A stretch of DNA of 48,755 bases, from positions 1 through 48,755 of IMG/VR virus record IMGVR_UViG_3300033149_006435. One strand, 5' to 3'. A model generated the notes under the pieces. It did no database searches and had not been told where the DNA came from. It was given only the letters and a program-made list of their open reading frames with translations. This document shows positions 23,916 through 31,658 of this stretch, one piece after another. The position numbers were made by a program, and so were the translations under genes. The stretch is from a virus. Each line of letters begins with the position of its first letter. Position 1 is the first letter of the stretch.

Positions 23916-24077
23916 CATGCCCATAAATTATTTTTATGGATTATGTAAGTTATATATAGAGTTAGTAGTATATATATACTCGTATTCTCTCTTTTTTTTC
24001 TATATATATCTCTTTATATATAGAGACGTATACTTCATATTAACCTTCGCTCATTTCATTAAAATTTAATTAATGCC

Positions 24078-24106
24078 GGTGGCATACAAATCATATTTAC
24101 CTATTT
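24078..24106. repeat. 29-bp inverted repeat, right arm
   Basis: Partner of 23887-23915. It contains ATTTACCT, followed directly by a second TTTACCT, so half-sites are doubled here. Confidence 0.9.
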
Positions 24107-24226
24107 ACCTACATATACATACAAAGCCTGCAAATATTGCCTGTTACTTATACATATCGTCCATGGATATGCCTGTTATGCCTAGGTATGGTACTATTAT
24201 GATAGGCATTGTGGACGGGCGGGCAT

Positions 24227-24335
24227 AAAAAAAAGGAGCGCCACGGGCATTGCCGTGGATATCGAGGTAGCTTAAGGCCATCGTTACCCCTACGTATGAC
24301 CTATCGCTAGGGATACCCCGATATTTTGTCGCTCC
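24227..24335 (-). ncRNA. candidate structured RNA with 3' U-tract
   Basis: On the minus strand GGAGCG (24335-24330) pairs with CGCTCC (24240-24235), followed at once by eight Ts, a defined 3' end. Inside are ATATCG/CGATAT, a CCTA-GCGA-TAGG hairpin with GNRA loop, GGGGTA/TACCTC with one G-U pair, and CCACGG/CCGTGG. The GNRA loop and the G-U pair exist only on the minus strand. It follows the gene ending at 24371 and could be its terminator region, a processed small RNA or an independent one. No known class or tRNA pattern fits. Confidence 0.65.
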
Positions 24336-24370
24336 TTTATACGACTTGGCTAGTCCGGGCGGTTAAATGG

Positions 24371-24775
24371 TTACTTTAATACGATTCCCTGCTCGGCCAG
24401 CTTCTTGGCCAAGGTGGGCGACACGTTGTCTTTTGTCAACGTACCGTCGTCAATGGCCTTAGCTAGGACCTCTAGAGCTTCCTCAGTAGTGGGCGGCCTT
24501 GTCCGTCCACCACCGGCCGGTACCAACGGATACGTCGATCCATTGACCTCGAGGCACTTCTTTTTAAACTTATTCTCATCGCTCGCTCCAGCCCGGAGCG
24601 AGTTTTGGATAGCGATTACTCGCTTCCCGAGAAGTGCCTCGGCGATATCCTTAGGCGTGTCGCCTGAGGACTTGAACGACACCGTTATCTTATGGACGAT
24701 CTTGGTGTCTTTATTCAGGCGGACGTTAAAGTCTCGCTTGAATACGCGTTCGGGCAAAGCATTATTCCAAGACAT
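24371..24775 (-). CDS. hypothetical protein, isolated leftward gene at the arm junction
   Basis: A 134-residue protein from ATG 24775 with GGAG 9 bases upstream. A beta-rich N-terminus (HKITVSFKSSGDTPKDIAE) and LLGKRVIAIQNSLR are followed by a Pro/Arg linker (GGGRTRPP) and a helical C-terminal domain (EALEVLAKAIDDGTL). Function is unknown. It lies alone between the origin-like region and the rightward promoter, followed by a folded RNA. It is a candidate early regulator or abundant DNA-binding protein. Confidence 0.75.
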   Translation of the reverse strand: MSWNNALPERVFKRDFNVRLNKDTKIVHKITVSFKSSGDTPKDIAEALLGKRVIAIQNSLRAGASDENKFKKKCLEVNGSTYPLVPAGGGRTRPPTTEEALEVLAKAIDDGTLTKDNVSPTLAKKLAEQGIVLK

Positions 24776-24924
24776 TGCTAGTCTCCGTTCTGCCCGAACT
24801 AGCCGATCGATTGCCAAAGAACAAATAACATCAAAATGTTTGCCCACATGTATTGCAATATCCGTGCCACAAAAGATGAATTTACATAACATATTGAAAT
24901 ACAACGATTTACAAGGGATTGAGA

Positions 24925-24939
24925 ACAATTTTCAATTGT
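24925..24939. promoter_or_regulatory. inverted repeat upstream of 24775
   Basis: ACAATT-TTC-AATTGT, a perfect 6-bp dyad about 150 bases before the start at 24775. It is a possible operator. No clear promoter could be placed beside it. Confidence 0.35.
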
Positions 24940-25078
24940 AGAATCGGTCAAAAACAATGCCGGCCTAGGGGGGATTAGATGTATGAAATAGAGCTGCTGC
25001 CTCCCTCCCACTTCTAACTCAACTTATAAATTTACCAAATGGTACATTCTGCTAGTCCTATTTATACCAATTGTTTCC

Positions 25079-25107
25079 TTGACATCTGTGCCTACTGTTA
25101 TTATATT
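25079..25107 (+). promoter_or_regulatory. rightward sigma70-like promoter of the structural arm
   Basis: TTGACA (25079-25084), 17 bases, TATATT (25102-25107). It lacks the box seen at the two leftward promoters. A single palindrome half-site, ATTTACCAAA (25029-25038), lies about 40 bases upstream. The first gene starts about 55 bases after the expected transcript start. Confidence 0.85.
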
Positions 25108-25167
25108 ATGTTATGTATTGTATTATATATTTATTGCGTTTGCGTACAAATAGATGGAGTTATGACG

Positions 25168-25314
25168 ATGGCTGGTTATGGGAAGAAGAGAGGTATGGGC
25201 GCCGGGAGAGGCGTGCCTGGTGGAGGGAGAAGGAATAGGAACACAAGGCCCTGTACGAGGGGAGGCCCTGGATATGGTAAGGGAGGCGGAAGAGGCAAGG
25301 GGAAAGGGAGGTAA
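25168..25314 (+). CDS. Gly/Arg-rich basic protein
   Basis: A 48-residue protein from ATG 25168 with GGAG 8 bases upstream; ATG 25162 is also possible but too close. The composition is almost entirely Gly, Arg, Lys, Pro and Asn (GVPGGGRRNRNTRPCTRGG), a disordered RGG-like nucleic-acid-binding peptide. It is the first gene of the structural arm and may bind phage DNA or RNA. It is followed 3 bases later by another very basic protein. Confidence 0.65.
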   Translation: MAGYGKKRGMGAGRGVPGGGRRNRNTRPCTRGGPGYGKGGGRGKGKGR

Positions 25315-25317
25315 CCA

Positions 25318-25494
25318 GTGCCACGGCGGAGGAAGGGCGAGACCTTGCAACAATGCGTTAAGAGAGCCATACCTATCATTAAAAGGGAGCACCCAAAAAA
25401 GACTATGAAGCAGGTGCTTGGGCAGGCTTATGGTATGTGTCGGTCTGCCAAAGGTAAGAGGTCTGTTAAGAGGAGGAAGAAAAGAAGGAGGTAA
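25318..25494 (+). CDS. Lys/Arg-rich small basic protein
   Basis: A 58-residue protein from GTG 25318 (GGGAGG 5 bases upstream) to TAA 25492. The ends are runs of Arg and Lys (MPRRRKG, RRKKRRR), with a short helical middle carrying two Cys. Like 25168-25314 and 30480-30680, it is protamine-like in charge and could help condense DNA in the capsid (inference from composition and operon). Confidence 0.7.
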   Translation: MPRRRKGETLQQCVKRAIPIIKREHPKKTMKQVLGQAYGMCRSAKGKRSVKRRKKRRR

Positions 25495-25497
25495 CAG

Positions 25498-25722
25498 ATG
25501 GCTTGCCCTAAGTGTGGTCATCATACCATGCGCCTTGTGAGAGGCGGCTGGGAGTGTGCGAGCCCAAAGTGTGATTATAGGGAGGGCGGTGTGAAGAAAG
25601 TCTCCAACAGGAGAGGCCTTTATGTATTTAGTATAGACCCGGCAGTGACTCAGAGGGAACTGCGCAGGGTTCACGATATGCCGATGGAGGACGTGATTCG
25701 TGCTAGCGGGAGAGGTCGCTAA
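25498..25722 (+). CDS. zinc-ribbon protein
   Basis: A 74-residue protein beginning MACPKCGHHTMRLV, with a second knuckle CASPKC at residues 20-25, a compact zinc ribbon. A basic C-terminal part follows (DPAVTQRELRRVHDMP). GGAGG precedes the ATG, 3 bases after the previous stop. It could be a virion or transcription-associated factor; function is unknown. Confidence 0.75.
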   Translation: MACPKCGHHTMRLVRGGWECASPKCDYREGGVKKVSNRRGLYVFSIDPAVTQRELRRVHDMPMEDVIRASGRGR

Positions 25723-25729
25723 CTCAAAC

Positions 25730-25960
25730 GTGATTTTATGGTGGGTCTGTGATAAGTGTCACTCTATGTATATAAGAGGGCTGAGTGCAGGGGAGGTGCC
25801 GCCGGCGTGGGTTACGTGCCCCTTATGCCAAGCTCATTACTACCTCCCAGTCTGGCCTATACGTAGTCGTGATGAGGAGAAGCCAGCACTGGTGAAAGGT
25901 AGATATACTTTGGATGACATGTTGGCCGTTGTAGATATGGGGCCGACGGAGCGGGAATAG
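25730..25960 (+). CDS. zinc-ribbon protein
   Basis: About 76 residues if started at GTG 25730. A start at GTG 25700 inside the preceding gene is equally possible; neither has a strong ribosome site. CDKC and CPLC knuckles about 27 residues apart form a zinc ribbon with Trp-rich flanks (ILWWVCDKC). It is placed directly before the terminase genes. Function is unknown. Confidence 0.6.
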   Translation: MILWWVCDKCHSMYIRGLSAGEVPPAWVTCPLCQAHYYLPVWPIRSRDEEKPALVKGRYTLDDMLAVVDMGPTERE

Positions 25961-25971
25961 TTTAGTTGCAA

Positions 25972-25994
25972 CTTCGGTAAATAATTTACCAAAG
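25972..25994 (+). promoter_or_regulatory. 23-bp palindrome, copy 6 of 9
   Basis: Same element. AAAGG of its right arm lies 4 bases before ATG 26000 of the small terminase gene and serves as ribosome site. Confidence 0.85.
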
Positions 25995-25999
25995 GTGTT

Positions 26000-26515
26000 A
26001 TGATGAAGCGTGGACGTAAAAAAGGCAGACCGCCTAGCGGGTGCATACTCTCTGGCGGCAGGAAGTATGAGATTCAGCGCATACAAGACTGGCACCGGGA
26101 GGTTATGCGCCTTATTGTGCTTGGGTGGTCTAATAAGGAGATAGCAGCCCGTTTTGGCTGCTCTAAGCAGGCCATAAGCGACATCCGTAATAGTAGTATT
26201 GTCAAACGGCAGATAGACATCATGCAGGCGGCACGTGACCACAAGCTACTAACACCCGAAGCGAAGATGAAGAAGATGTTCATGGAAGGGTTGGACATAC
26301 TCGACGGCTTGCTGAAGTCTGACAGTACTCCTCCCCACCTGAAGACCACCATCGTATTCGGGGTTGGAGACAGGTCTGGCCACGCTCCTACTAAGAAGAT
26401 TGAAGGGAAACACGCCGTTGCTGTCTTTGATAAAGAGACATACGATGAGCTGGCGGAGAGGAGGAAGGCAGCCATCGCTGAAGGAATCATTGTGGAAGCC
26501 GAGGAGGTAACATGA
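26000..26515 (+). CDS. terS: terminase small subunit-like DNA-binding protein
   Basis: A 171-residue protein. After a basic N-terminus (KRGRKKGRPPSG) comes a clear helix-turn-helix (WSNKEIAARFGCSKQAISDI, residues 38-57), then a helical oligomerisation region and an acidic tail. This is the usual plan of small terminases that recognise the packaging site. The large subunit lies 5.6 kb downstream, which is an unusually wide separation. A regulator of similar shape cannot be excluded. It starts at ATG 26000 or 26003. Confidence 0.7.
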   Translation: MMKRGRKKGRPPSGCILSGGRKYEIQRIQDWHREVMRLIVLGWSNKEIAARFGCSKQAISDIRNSSIVKRQIDIMQAARDHKLLTPEAKMKKMFMEGLDILDGLLKSDSTPPHLKTTIVFGVGDRSGHAPTKKIEGKHAVAVFDKETYDELAERRKAAIAEGIIVEAEEVT

Positions 26516-27420
26516 GACAATTAATAACAGTTGCGTTTGTGATCGCTGCCTTCTGCTCTCACTTAATAGGGCAGATACTTACTCCAAGCACGATCGACTT
26601 TCCCCTGGTACGTCAGGCCGTGGAGGGCGGCGATAGGTTGGTTGTACTTACTCCCTGGTACACTATGTTTGGTAATATAAGAGGGGATGCTGCCTTGTCC
26701 GCTCAGCCTGACATTTCTGCCGACTCCATGGCGACATTGACGGGAGATCGTGAGCGGTACTGGAGTATGAAGGTGGTGTCCAGGGACGGCCTAGAGATGG
26801 AGTTGGAGCTTAGGGAATTCGGCTCCGGCGCTGCTAGGGGTAGTTTTAAAGAGACTGTCAATCATCAGGGAGGCTCTCAGTGGACGACAGACTCCCTTTT
26901 CAAAGACGTCTCCGGCCATACTTTTGATTGGTCTGTGTGTTTCAACGACACTGCATATATAGATGCTGGCGACGAGTTTCGCTTTTACTTTTGGAGAACC
27001 CGCTTTGCACAAGGCTCCGATCTGGCAGCGCTTGGAGTATACAGCCTTCCTTCTACTGACACTCTAACCATAGCAGCATGGGACACCATAACAGCAATCA
27101 CTGATACCTTTTACACCGGTGCAGTGCCGGGAGACGTGGGCTATATATCCCTCTTCATAGACCAATACCCCAAAGTGAGCGGGAATGTAAGTTCGTTTGG
27201 GGTGGGCCTTCAGGTGAAGGTGGCAGATGGAGAGTGGTCGCGGCCTCTTGGTAATAGTAGGGATAAGATCAAGACGGTGGTGGATAGTGCTGCCTGTGAC
27301 AGCGCTGTTGTCTCCGAGCGGATAGGCAACATCCCTGCCGACAGTGTAAGGTACGTGTTTTGGGGTAAGAGTGCTGCTGATATTATCTTCCGCAAAATAC
27401 GGGCGCTCTGGAGGGATTAG
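26512..27420 (+). CDS. virion-arm protein with N-terminal signal peptide
   Basis: A 302-residue protein whose ATG overlaps the small terminase stop (ATGA). The first 20 residues (MRQLITVAFVIAAFCSHLIG) are a typical Sec signal peptide. The body is beta-rich with Ser/Thr/Asp-rich segments and a conserved-looking FWGKSAADI near the end. No family was recognised. Its neighbours suggest an appendage or adhesin. A cleavable secretion signal is unexpected in a virion protein, so it may instead act on or through the infected cell surface. Confidence 0.7.
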   Translation: MRQLITVAFVIAAFCSHLIGQILTPSTIDFPLVRQAVEGGDRLVVLTPWYTMFGNIRGDAALSAQPDISADSMATLTGDRERYWSMKVVSRDGLEMELELREFGSGAARGSFKETVNHQGGSQWTTDSLFKDVSGHTFDWSVCFNDTAYIDAGDEFRFYFWRTRFAQGSDLAALGVYSLPSTDTLTIAAWDTITAITDTFYTGAVPGDVGYISLFIDQYPKVSGNVSSFGVGLQVKVADGEWSRPLGNSRDKIKTVVDSAACDSAVVSERIGNIPADSVRYVFWGKSAADIIFRKIRALWRD

Positions 27421-27423
27421 GTT

Positions 27424-28926
27424 ATGAAAACATACTTGAAGGCAATTGCTTTTGTTATACTTTGGTTATCAGGCTGGTCATACCTCATCAGCTATGAGAG
27501 TAAGTTCGCTCCGGGCGTAAACGGGCCTGTGGGTAGGGATGAGTTTATAGACTCCATAAATAATAGGACAGGCCTGGCAGGTGACACCTTGTATATAGTT
27601 ACTGATACACTGGTGATTGGGTCGTCTATTACTGACACTGCCATGGTACTGAGGGCGGAAATGCTGGACTCTGCTGCTGAGGTGGTGGAAGACTCGCTAG
27701 CTGTGTGGGTGCCTCAACTGCAGAGCGAGATGCAGGATAGTTCAGCCAGGGCAGCAGCTGATACAGCCAATGTCCTGAGGGCAGAAATGCAAGACAGTGC
27801 GGCCGTTGCAGCTGGCGATACGGCTGCTGTGTTGAGAGGCGTCATGAGCGATACAGCGGACGTCTTGAGGCTTGAGATGCTGGACAGCGCTGCCTGTGTG
27901 GTTAAAGATACGGCAGACTTACTTCGGGCAGAGATGCAAGACTCGTCAGCAAGGGCGGCATCTGATACTGCAACAGTGCTAAGATTGTATGCAGAGGGGG
28001 TGGCACGAGACAGCGCCCATGACGCTGCTGCGGACACTGCTGTTGTACTGCGAGCTTTCGCTATGGATGTAGTGGAGGACAGCCTTGCCACGTGGATACC
28101 TCAGCTAAGGGGAGAGATGCAAGACAGCTCAGGGCGGGTCGTTGGAGACTCGCTTGTGGAAGTGCGGAGCTTGATAGACGCAAACACCACGCCTGCTGAG
28201 GTGGCCGATATTGTGGAAGACTCATTGGTTGAAGTGAGAGCAGAGATGTTGGATAGTGCAGCGGTGGTGTCTGGAGACACGGCAGCTGTATTACGGGCGG
28301 AGATGCAGGACAGCTCTGCACGAGCGGTCGGTGACACGGCCAACATACTGAGAGCGGAGATGCCAGACACTGCTGGGCGTGTGGTTGGTGACACTGCCAG
28401 TGTGCTAAGAACGGAGATACAGGGTATTGTTGGTGACACTGCCAACGTGTTGAGGGCAGAGATGTCAGATAGTGCTGCTGTTATAGTTAGTGACTCACTG
28501 GCTGCTGCAGACTCGTTGCATAATAAAAAGTTGATTAGCGTGTTGTCTGACTCGAGTTATTCAGGTGAAGTGATATCGCTGATGGCTGGAGAGGACCTAA
28601 CGTTTGGGGAAGTAGTTTATATAAAGGCTGATGGAAAGATGTGGCTGGCCGACGCTGATGCAGCGGCGACTATGCCAGCCAGGTATATGGCACTGGCGAC
28701 CATAAGTGCAGATAGTTATGGCTTATTCCTGCGGAGTGGGATTGTTAGGTGTAGTGGTTGGGGAGCTGAGGCACCCGGCAGTTATGTCTACACGGGCCTG
28801 ACTGCTGGAGCCATTACCACGACTCAAGTAAGCGCCGCGGGAGATCAATCTCAGAAGCTTGGAGTATTGATAGACTCCACGGTGGTTGACTTTGATCCAG
28901 ATATGACGGTGTTGGAGATAAAGTAA
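27424..28926 (+). CDS. repeat-containing fibre-like protein with membrane/signal N-terminus
   Basis: A 500-residue protein. Residues 6-25 are hydrophobic (KAIAFVILWLSGWSYLI). Residues about 70-370 are a string of imperfect 18-19-residue units, D-T-A-x-V-L-R-A-E-M-x-D-S-A-A, at least a dozen, probably a trimeric coiled-coil or helical shaft. The last 110 residues (LTFGEVVYIKADGKMW, then a G-I-V-R-C strand set) are a beta domain of the kind found at phage fibre tips. It is the likely receptor-binding fibre. The DNA repeats invite recombination and length change. Confidence 0.8.
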   Translation: MKTYLKAIAFVILWLSGWSYLISYESKFAPGVNGPVGRDEFIDSINNRTGLAGDTLYIVTDTLVIGSSITDTAMVLRAEMLDSAAEVVEDSLAVWVPQLQSEMQDSSARAAADTANVLRAEMQDSAAVAAGDTAAVLRGVMSDTADVLRLEMLDSAACVVKDTADLLRAEMQDSSARAASDTATVLRLYAEGVARDSAHDAAADTAVVLRAFAMDVVEDSLATWIPQLRGEMQDSSGRVVGDSLVEVRSLIDANTTPAEVADIVEDSLVEVRAEMLDSAAVVSGDTAAVLRAEMQDSSARAVGDTANILRAEMPDTAGRVVGDTASVLRTEIQGIVGDTANVLRAEMSDSAAVIVSDSLAAADSLHNKKLISVLSDSSYSGEVISLMAGEDLTFGEVVYIKADGKMWLADADAAATMPARYMALATISADSYGLFLRSGIVRCSGWGAEAPGSYVYTGLTAGAITTTQVSAAGDQSQKLGVLIDSTVVDFDPDMTVLEIK

Positions 28927-30467
28927 TGGATAGGGCGACTTTCTTAAAGATATTAGCACTTGGGGCAGTTATACCATCTGATGCAAGACGGCTGCTTGGC
29001 CAAGTTGGCATTACGCCGATTACTGACTCAATGTTGAAGGCAACTGACCCAGCACTACTCAACCACTTAGGAAGAGTGGGAGTGGATAAGGATTACGTGG
29101 AGTTCAGCAACGATTATGGCACACTGACTTATGTGAGCAAAAAAGGTAATCAGAGGAGGAATTATTACTCCAAAAGGTACCGTGACCTGGTGACAGGAAG
29201 ACATGTCCACGTTTGCTCAGGGCTGCCTATGTGTCGTCATGATGGCACGAGACTAGCGCCTGGTTGGGAAAGGGGTAATAACAAGTACTATGCTCTCACA
29301 AATATATTCGACGGTGAGGTATCGGACAGCGGGCGGATTGCTATTTCGCCACTGAATGACCAGCCGAACGGAACCCTGGCTGGAGAGGTGCTCGTGTGGC
29401 AGCCACGGCTTTATCTTGGTAACGTGGAGATAGAGCCCATGGATAGGCCGACGTTGTTAGAGGCCGACCCAGTAAACCCCAACTATCGGAACAACGTGTT
29501 ACTTTGGGATTACGGTATATGTAAGCGGCGTGTCCGTGCTATTGAAGGGCGGCTGAGGGAGCGTTGGGTGTTTACCAGCAATCCCGGCGCTGATGTACGG
29601 ATAGTTCATAATCACATGGGAAGAAGGTTAAAGCTTGGAGAGTTTGCGGTGGATGACGACGTTGAGTTCGTCCCGCTTAAGGTATTTGAAGAGGCCAAGT
29701 ACCCTCTTGAGATTTCGGCTGGGGAAACCTTTTATCCAGACGCGGACCCGGAAGCTAACAGCGTTGACGGCTACTTTTATCATTATGAGAACGGACTTGC
29801 GTGGAATGTCCTACATGACGCCGAGGCGGCGAAGCTTGTCTACGACGACGGCACTTCTGGGAACTTTGGCGTATTTAACTATAATAATGAAGGAGGCTGG
29901 TGGATAATTAGGCGTACCTTTATCTTGTTCGACACGTCGTCTCTTGGCGGTGAAGCGACCAGCGCTACATTATATGCACGCTCTCACACTAAACAAGACG
30001 CCATGTCAATATCTCCAACCGCCAACGTCTTCTCTTCAAACCCGGCCAGCAACACTGCACTAGTGGCTGAAGACTTCGATCAGGTAGGGAGCACACCGTT
30101 CTCGTCCGATATCTCCTACGATGACTGGGACGCCGACGACAACGGCTACGACAACAGCTTTCCATTCAATAGCAGTGGACTCGCCGCTATCGATGACGGC
30201 GGGGTTTCTAAGTTTAGTCTACTTGAGTCGACTTATGATGCGCCGGACTCCGAGCCGAGCCCGAGCGTTTGGGATAAGTTGGGCTCTGAGTTTGCTTGTC
30301 GGATGGCTGAGCAGGGCACTGGAAGTAAGCCCAAACTGGTGGTCAACGAGTCACCGCCTGCTGGTATTAGTGTTATAGTTGATGCAAAGGATGGAGCGTC
30401 TGACTTGAGTAAAGTTGACGGTGCCGACGTAGCAGATATTAGTAAGATTGATAATAGACCCGAGTAG
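28926..30467 (+). CDS. adhesin-like protein with degenerate Tat-type N-terminus
   Basis: A 513-residue protein starting inside the previous stop (TAATG). The N-terminus MDRATFLKILALGAVIPSDA matches a Tat signal (RRxFLK plus hydrophobic stretch) except that the second Arg is Ala. The middle is beta-rich. Residues about 325-480 (FILFDTSSLGGEATSATLY) look like a DNRLRE-type domain known from secreted surface proteins. It ends with a short Asp-rich tail. It is the third consecutive gene with a secretion-type N-terminus. A tail or host-surface adhesin is likely. Confidence 0.75.
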   Translation: MDRATFLKILALGAVIPSDARRLLGQVGITPITDSMLKATDPALLNHLGRVGVDKDYVEFSNDYGTLTYVSKKGNQRRNYYSKRYRDLVTGRHVHVCSGLPMCRHDGTRLAPGWERGNNKYYALTNIFDGEVSDSGRIAISPLNDQPNGTLAGEVLVWQPRLYLGNVEIEPMDRPTLLEADPVNPNYRNNVLLWDYGICKRRVRAIEGRLRERWVFTSNPGADVRIVHNHMGRRLKLGEFAVDDDVEFVPLKVFEEAKYPLEISAGETFYPDADPEANSVDGYFYHYENGLAWNVLHDAEAAKLVYDDGTSGNFGVFNYNNEGGWWIIRRTFILFDTSSLGGEATSATLYARSHTKQDAMSISPTANVFSSNPASNTALVAEDFDQVGSTPFSSDISYDDWDADDNGYDNSFPFNSSGLAAIDDGGVSKFSLLESTYDAPDSEPSPSVWDKLGSEFACRMAEQGTGSKPKLVVNESPPAGISVIVDAKDGASDLSKVDGADVADISKIDNRPE

Positions 30468-30479
30468 GAGGTGAGTGCC

Positions 30480-30680
30480 GTGCCTAAGAGATGGATACAG
30501 AGGGCGATCAAACGGCCTGGCGCGCTGAGAAGAAAGCTTAGGGTGAAGAAGGGACGGAAGATTCCGGCGTCGAAGTTGAGGCCGAAGAAGGGAGACACTA
30601 CGAGGACCAAAAGGCAAAAGGCTTTGGCACGTACTTTGCGTAAGCTTAGGAAGAGGCGTAAGCTTAGGAAGAGGCGCTGA
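30480..30680 (+). CDS. small very basic phage protein
   Basis: A 66-residue protein from GTG 30480 (GGAGG 8 bases upstream). It begins MPKRWIQRAIKRPGALRRKL, a pattern I associate with short basic proteins in many tailed phages, and ends in Lys/Arg repeats (KLRKRRKLRKRR). A virion or DNA-condensing role is likely; the exact function is unknown. Its stop overlaps the amidase start (TGATG). Confidence 0.75.
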   Translation: MPKRWIQRAIKRPGALRRKLRVKKGRKIPASKLRPKKGDTTRTKRQKALARTLRKLRKRRKLRKRR

Positions 30681-31147
30681 TGTTCTTCAGACCGACGTAT
30701 TTGATAATACATCACTCTAAGACAAAGGACGGTAAGACTGTCTCTTGGGGAGCTATAAGGAAGTATCATGTAGGCGAGCGTCACTGGAGTGATATAGGTT
30801 ACCATGTTGGCGTGGAGCTGGTGCACGATCATTATGAAGTATTGTTGGGAAGAATGCCATACACTGAGGGAGCTCACTGTAGGGCTGGAGGGATGAATAA
30901 GGAGGCCCTAGGCATCTGTGTCGTGGGCGACTTTGATAATGCCAGCCCGCCAGAAGCGCAGTTCAATCTGGCTGCCAGCGTGTGCTCTTGGCTTTGCCAT
31001 GTGCTAAATATTCCTGTGGATAATATCATGGGGCATAGGGACTATGACCCTAAGAAGACTTGCCCTGGAAGTAAGTTTGATTTGGATGTCTTTAGAGATA
31101 GAGTGAACATGGTCAACGCACCAATCTTCGGCGTTCACCTCAGGTAG
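30680..31147 (+). CDS. N-acetylmuramoyl-L-alanine amidase (endolysin)
   Basis: A 155-residue Amidase_2/T7-lysozyme-type enzyme. Zinc ligands and motifs are visible: IIHHSKT (residues 9-15), GYHVGVE, EGAHCRAGGMN, and GHRDYDPKKTCPGSKF near residues 115-130. There is no signal peptide or wall-binding domain, as in T7 lysozyme, so release needs a holin. It is followed by two or three small genes with membrane segments, forming the lysis cassette. Confidence 0.93.
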   Translation: MFFRPTYLIIHHSKTKDGKTVSWGAIRKYHVGERHWSDIGYHVGVELVHDHYEVLLGRMPYTEGAHCRAGGMNKEALGICVVGDFDNASPPEAQFNLAASVCSWLCHVLNIPVDNIMGHRDYDPKKTCPGSKFDLDVFRDRVNMVNAPIFGVHLR

Positions 31148-31158
31148 TAGGAGGAGCT

Positions 31159-31656
31159 ATGGGAATCTTTAGAATAGTATCGTGGCCTTTTAGGAAGGTG
31201 GGCAGAGGGTTTAAGTGGCTATTCAGGCATTATAGTGAGGAGATTGTAGCCACTATTGAAGAGTTCGCTGCAGCTATCGTCCTAGACCTCATGCCGTCCA
31301 AGGAGCCCGGTCACGCTAAGTTCAACGAAGCGTTGAGGCGTTTGAAGAGCCGTGTGTTGTCGGAAGGCCTTGAAGTATACAACCATGTACTTAGGCGAAT
31401 GATTGAGAAGAGGGTTACCCAGGCTCACGGCGACGATTTGGAAGAAGTGTTGGATAGCGGCTTGCAGGTGGCGATAGATGTTGTTAAGGCCGTGGACTTG
31501 ACTGGCCTAACTGGTGATGACGATAGGCGTGCTGAGGCTGTGAGAAGGTTAGTGCGAGAGTTCAAAGCGCAAGGGAAAGAGTGGCTCAACGTTCCCCACA
31601 TTATCCATGTACTTATAGAGTACGCAGTGTCTAGCGTTAGAGATAAGGAGGAGTGA
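31159..31656 (+). CDS. lysis-cassette protein of unknown role
   Basis: A 165-residue protein with GGAGGAG before the ATG. The N-terminus (MGIFRIVSWPFRKVGRGFKWLF) is amphipathic and basic and could attach to membranes. The rest is helical and charged. It lies between the endolysin and the holin-like genes. It may be a lysis accessory factor or a minor virion protein; no family was recognised. Confidence 0.6.
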   Translation: MGIFRIVSWPFRKVGRGFKWLFRHYSEEIVATIEEFAAAIVLDLMPSKEPGHAKFNEALRRLKSRVLSEGLEVYNHVLRRMIEKRVTQAHGDDLEEVLDSGLQVAIDVVKAVDLTGLTGDDDRRAEAVRRLVREFKAQGKEWLNVPHIIHVLIEYAVSSVRDKEE

Positions 31657-31658
31657 AG

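Larger units (their letters stand above)
23778..24226. other. AT-rich non-coding region, candidate replication origin
   Basis: About 450 bases without a credible gene, much richer in A and T than the rest. It contains AGTTGTCCAT three times in direct repeat (23776, 23828, 23843), a 29-bp inverted repeat (23887-23915 and 24078-24106), a 10-bp AT palindrome (23999-24008 with 24015-24024) and several copies of TATGCCTGTTA/TTGCCTGT-type words. It lies where the two arms diverge. Repeats plus an easily melted core are what an origin looks like; the assignment is inference. Confidence 0.55.

Noticed and set aside
24227-24335. tRNA or tRNA-like element
   Set aside because: There is a closing stem but no T-arm, no anticodon arm of proper size and no CCA-type end; the branched stems do not match a cloverleaf.
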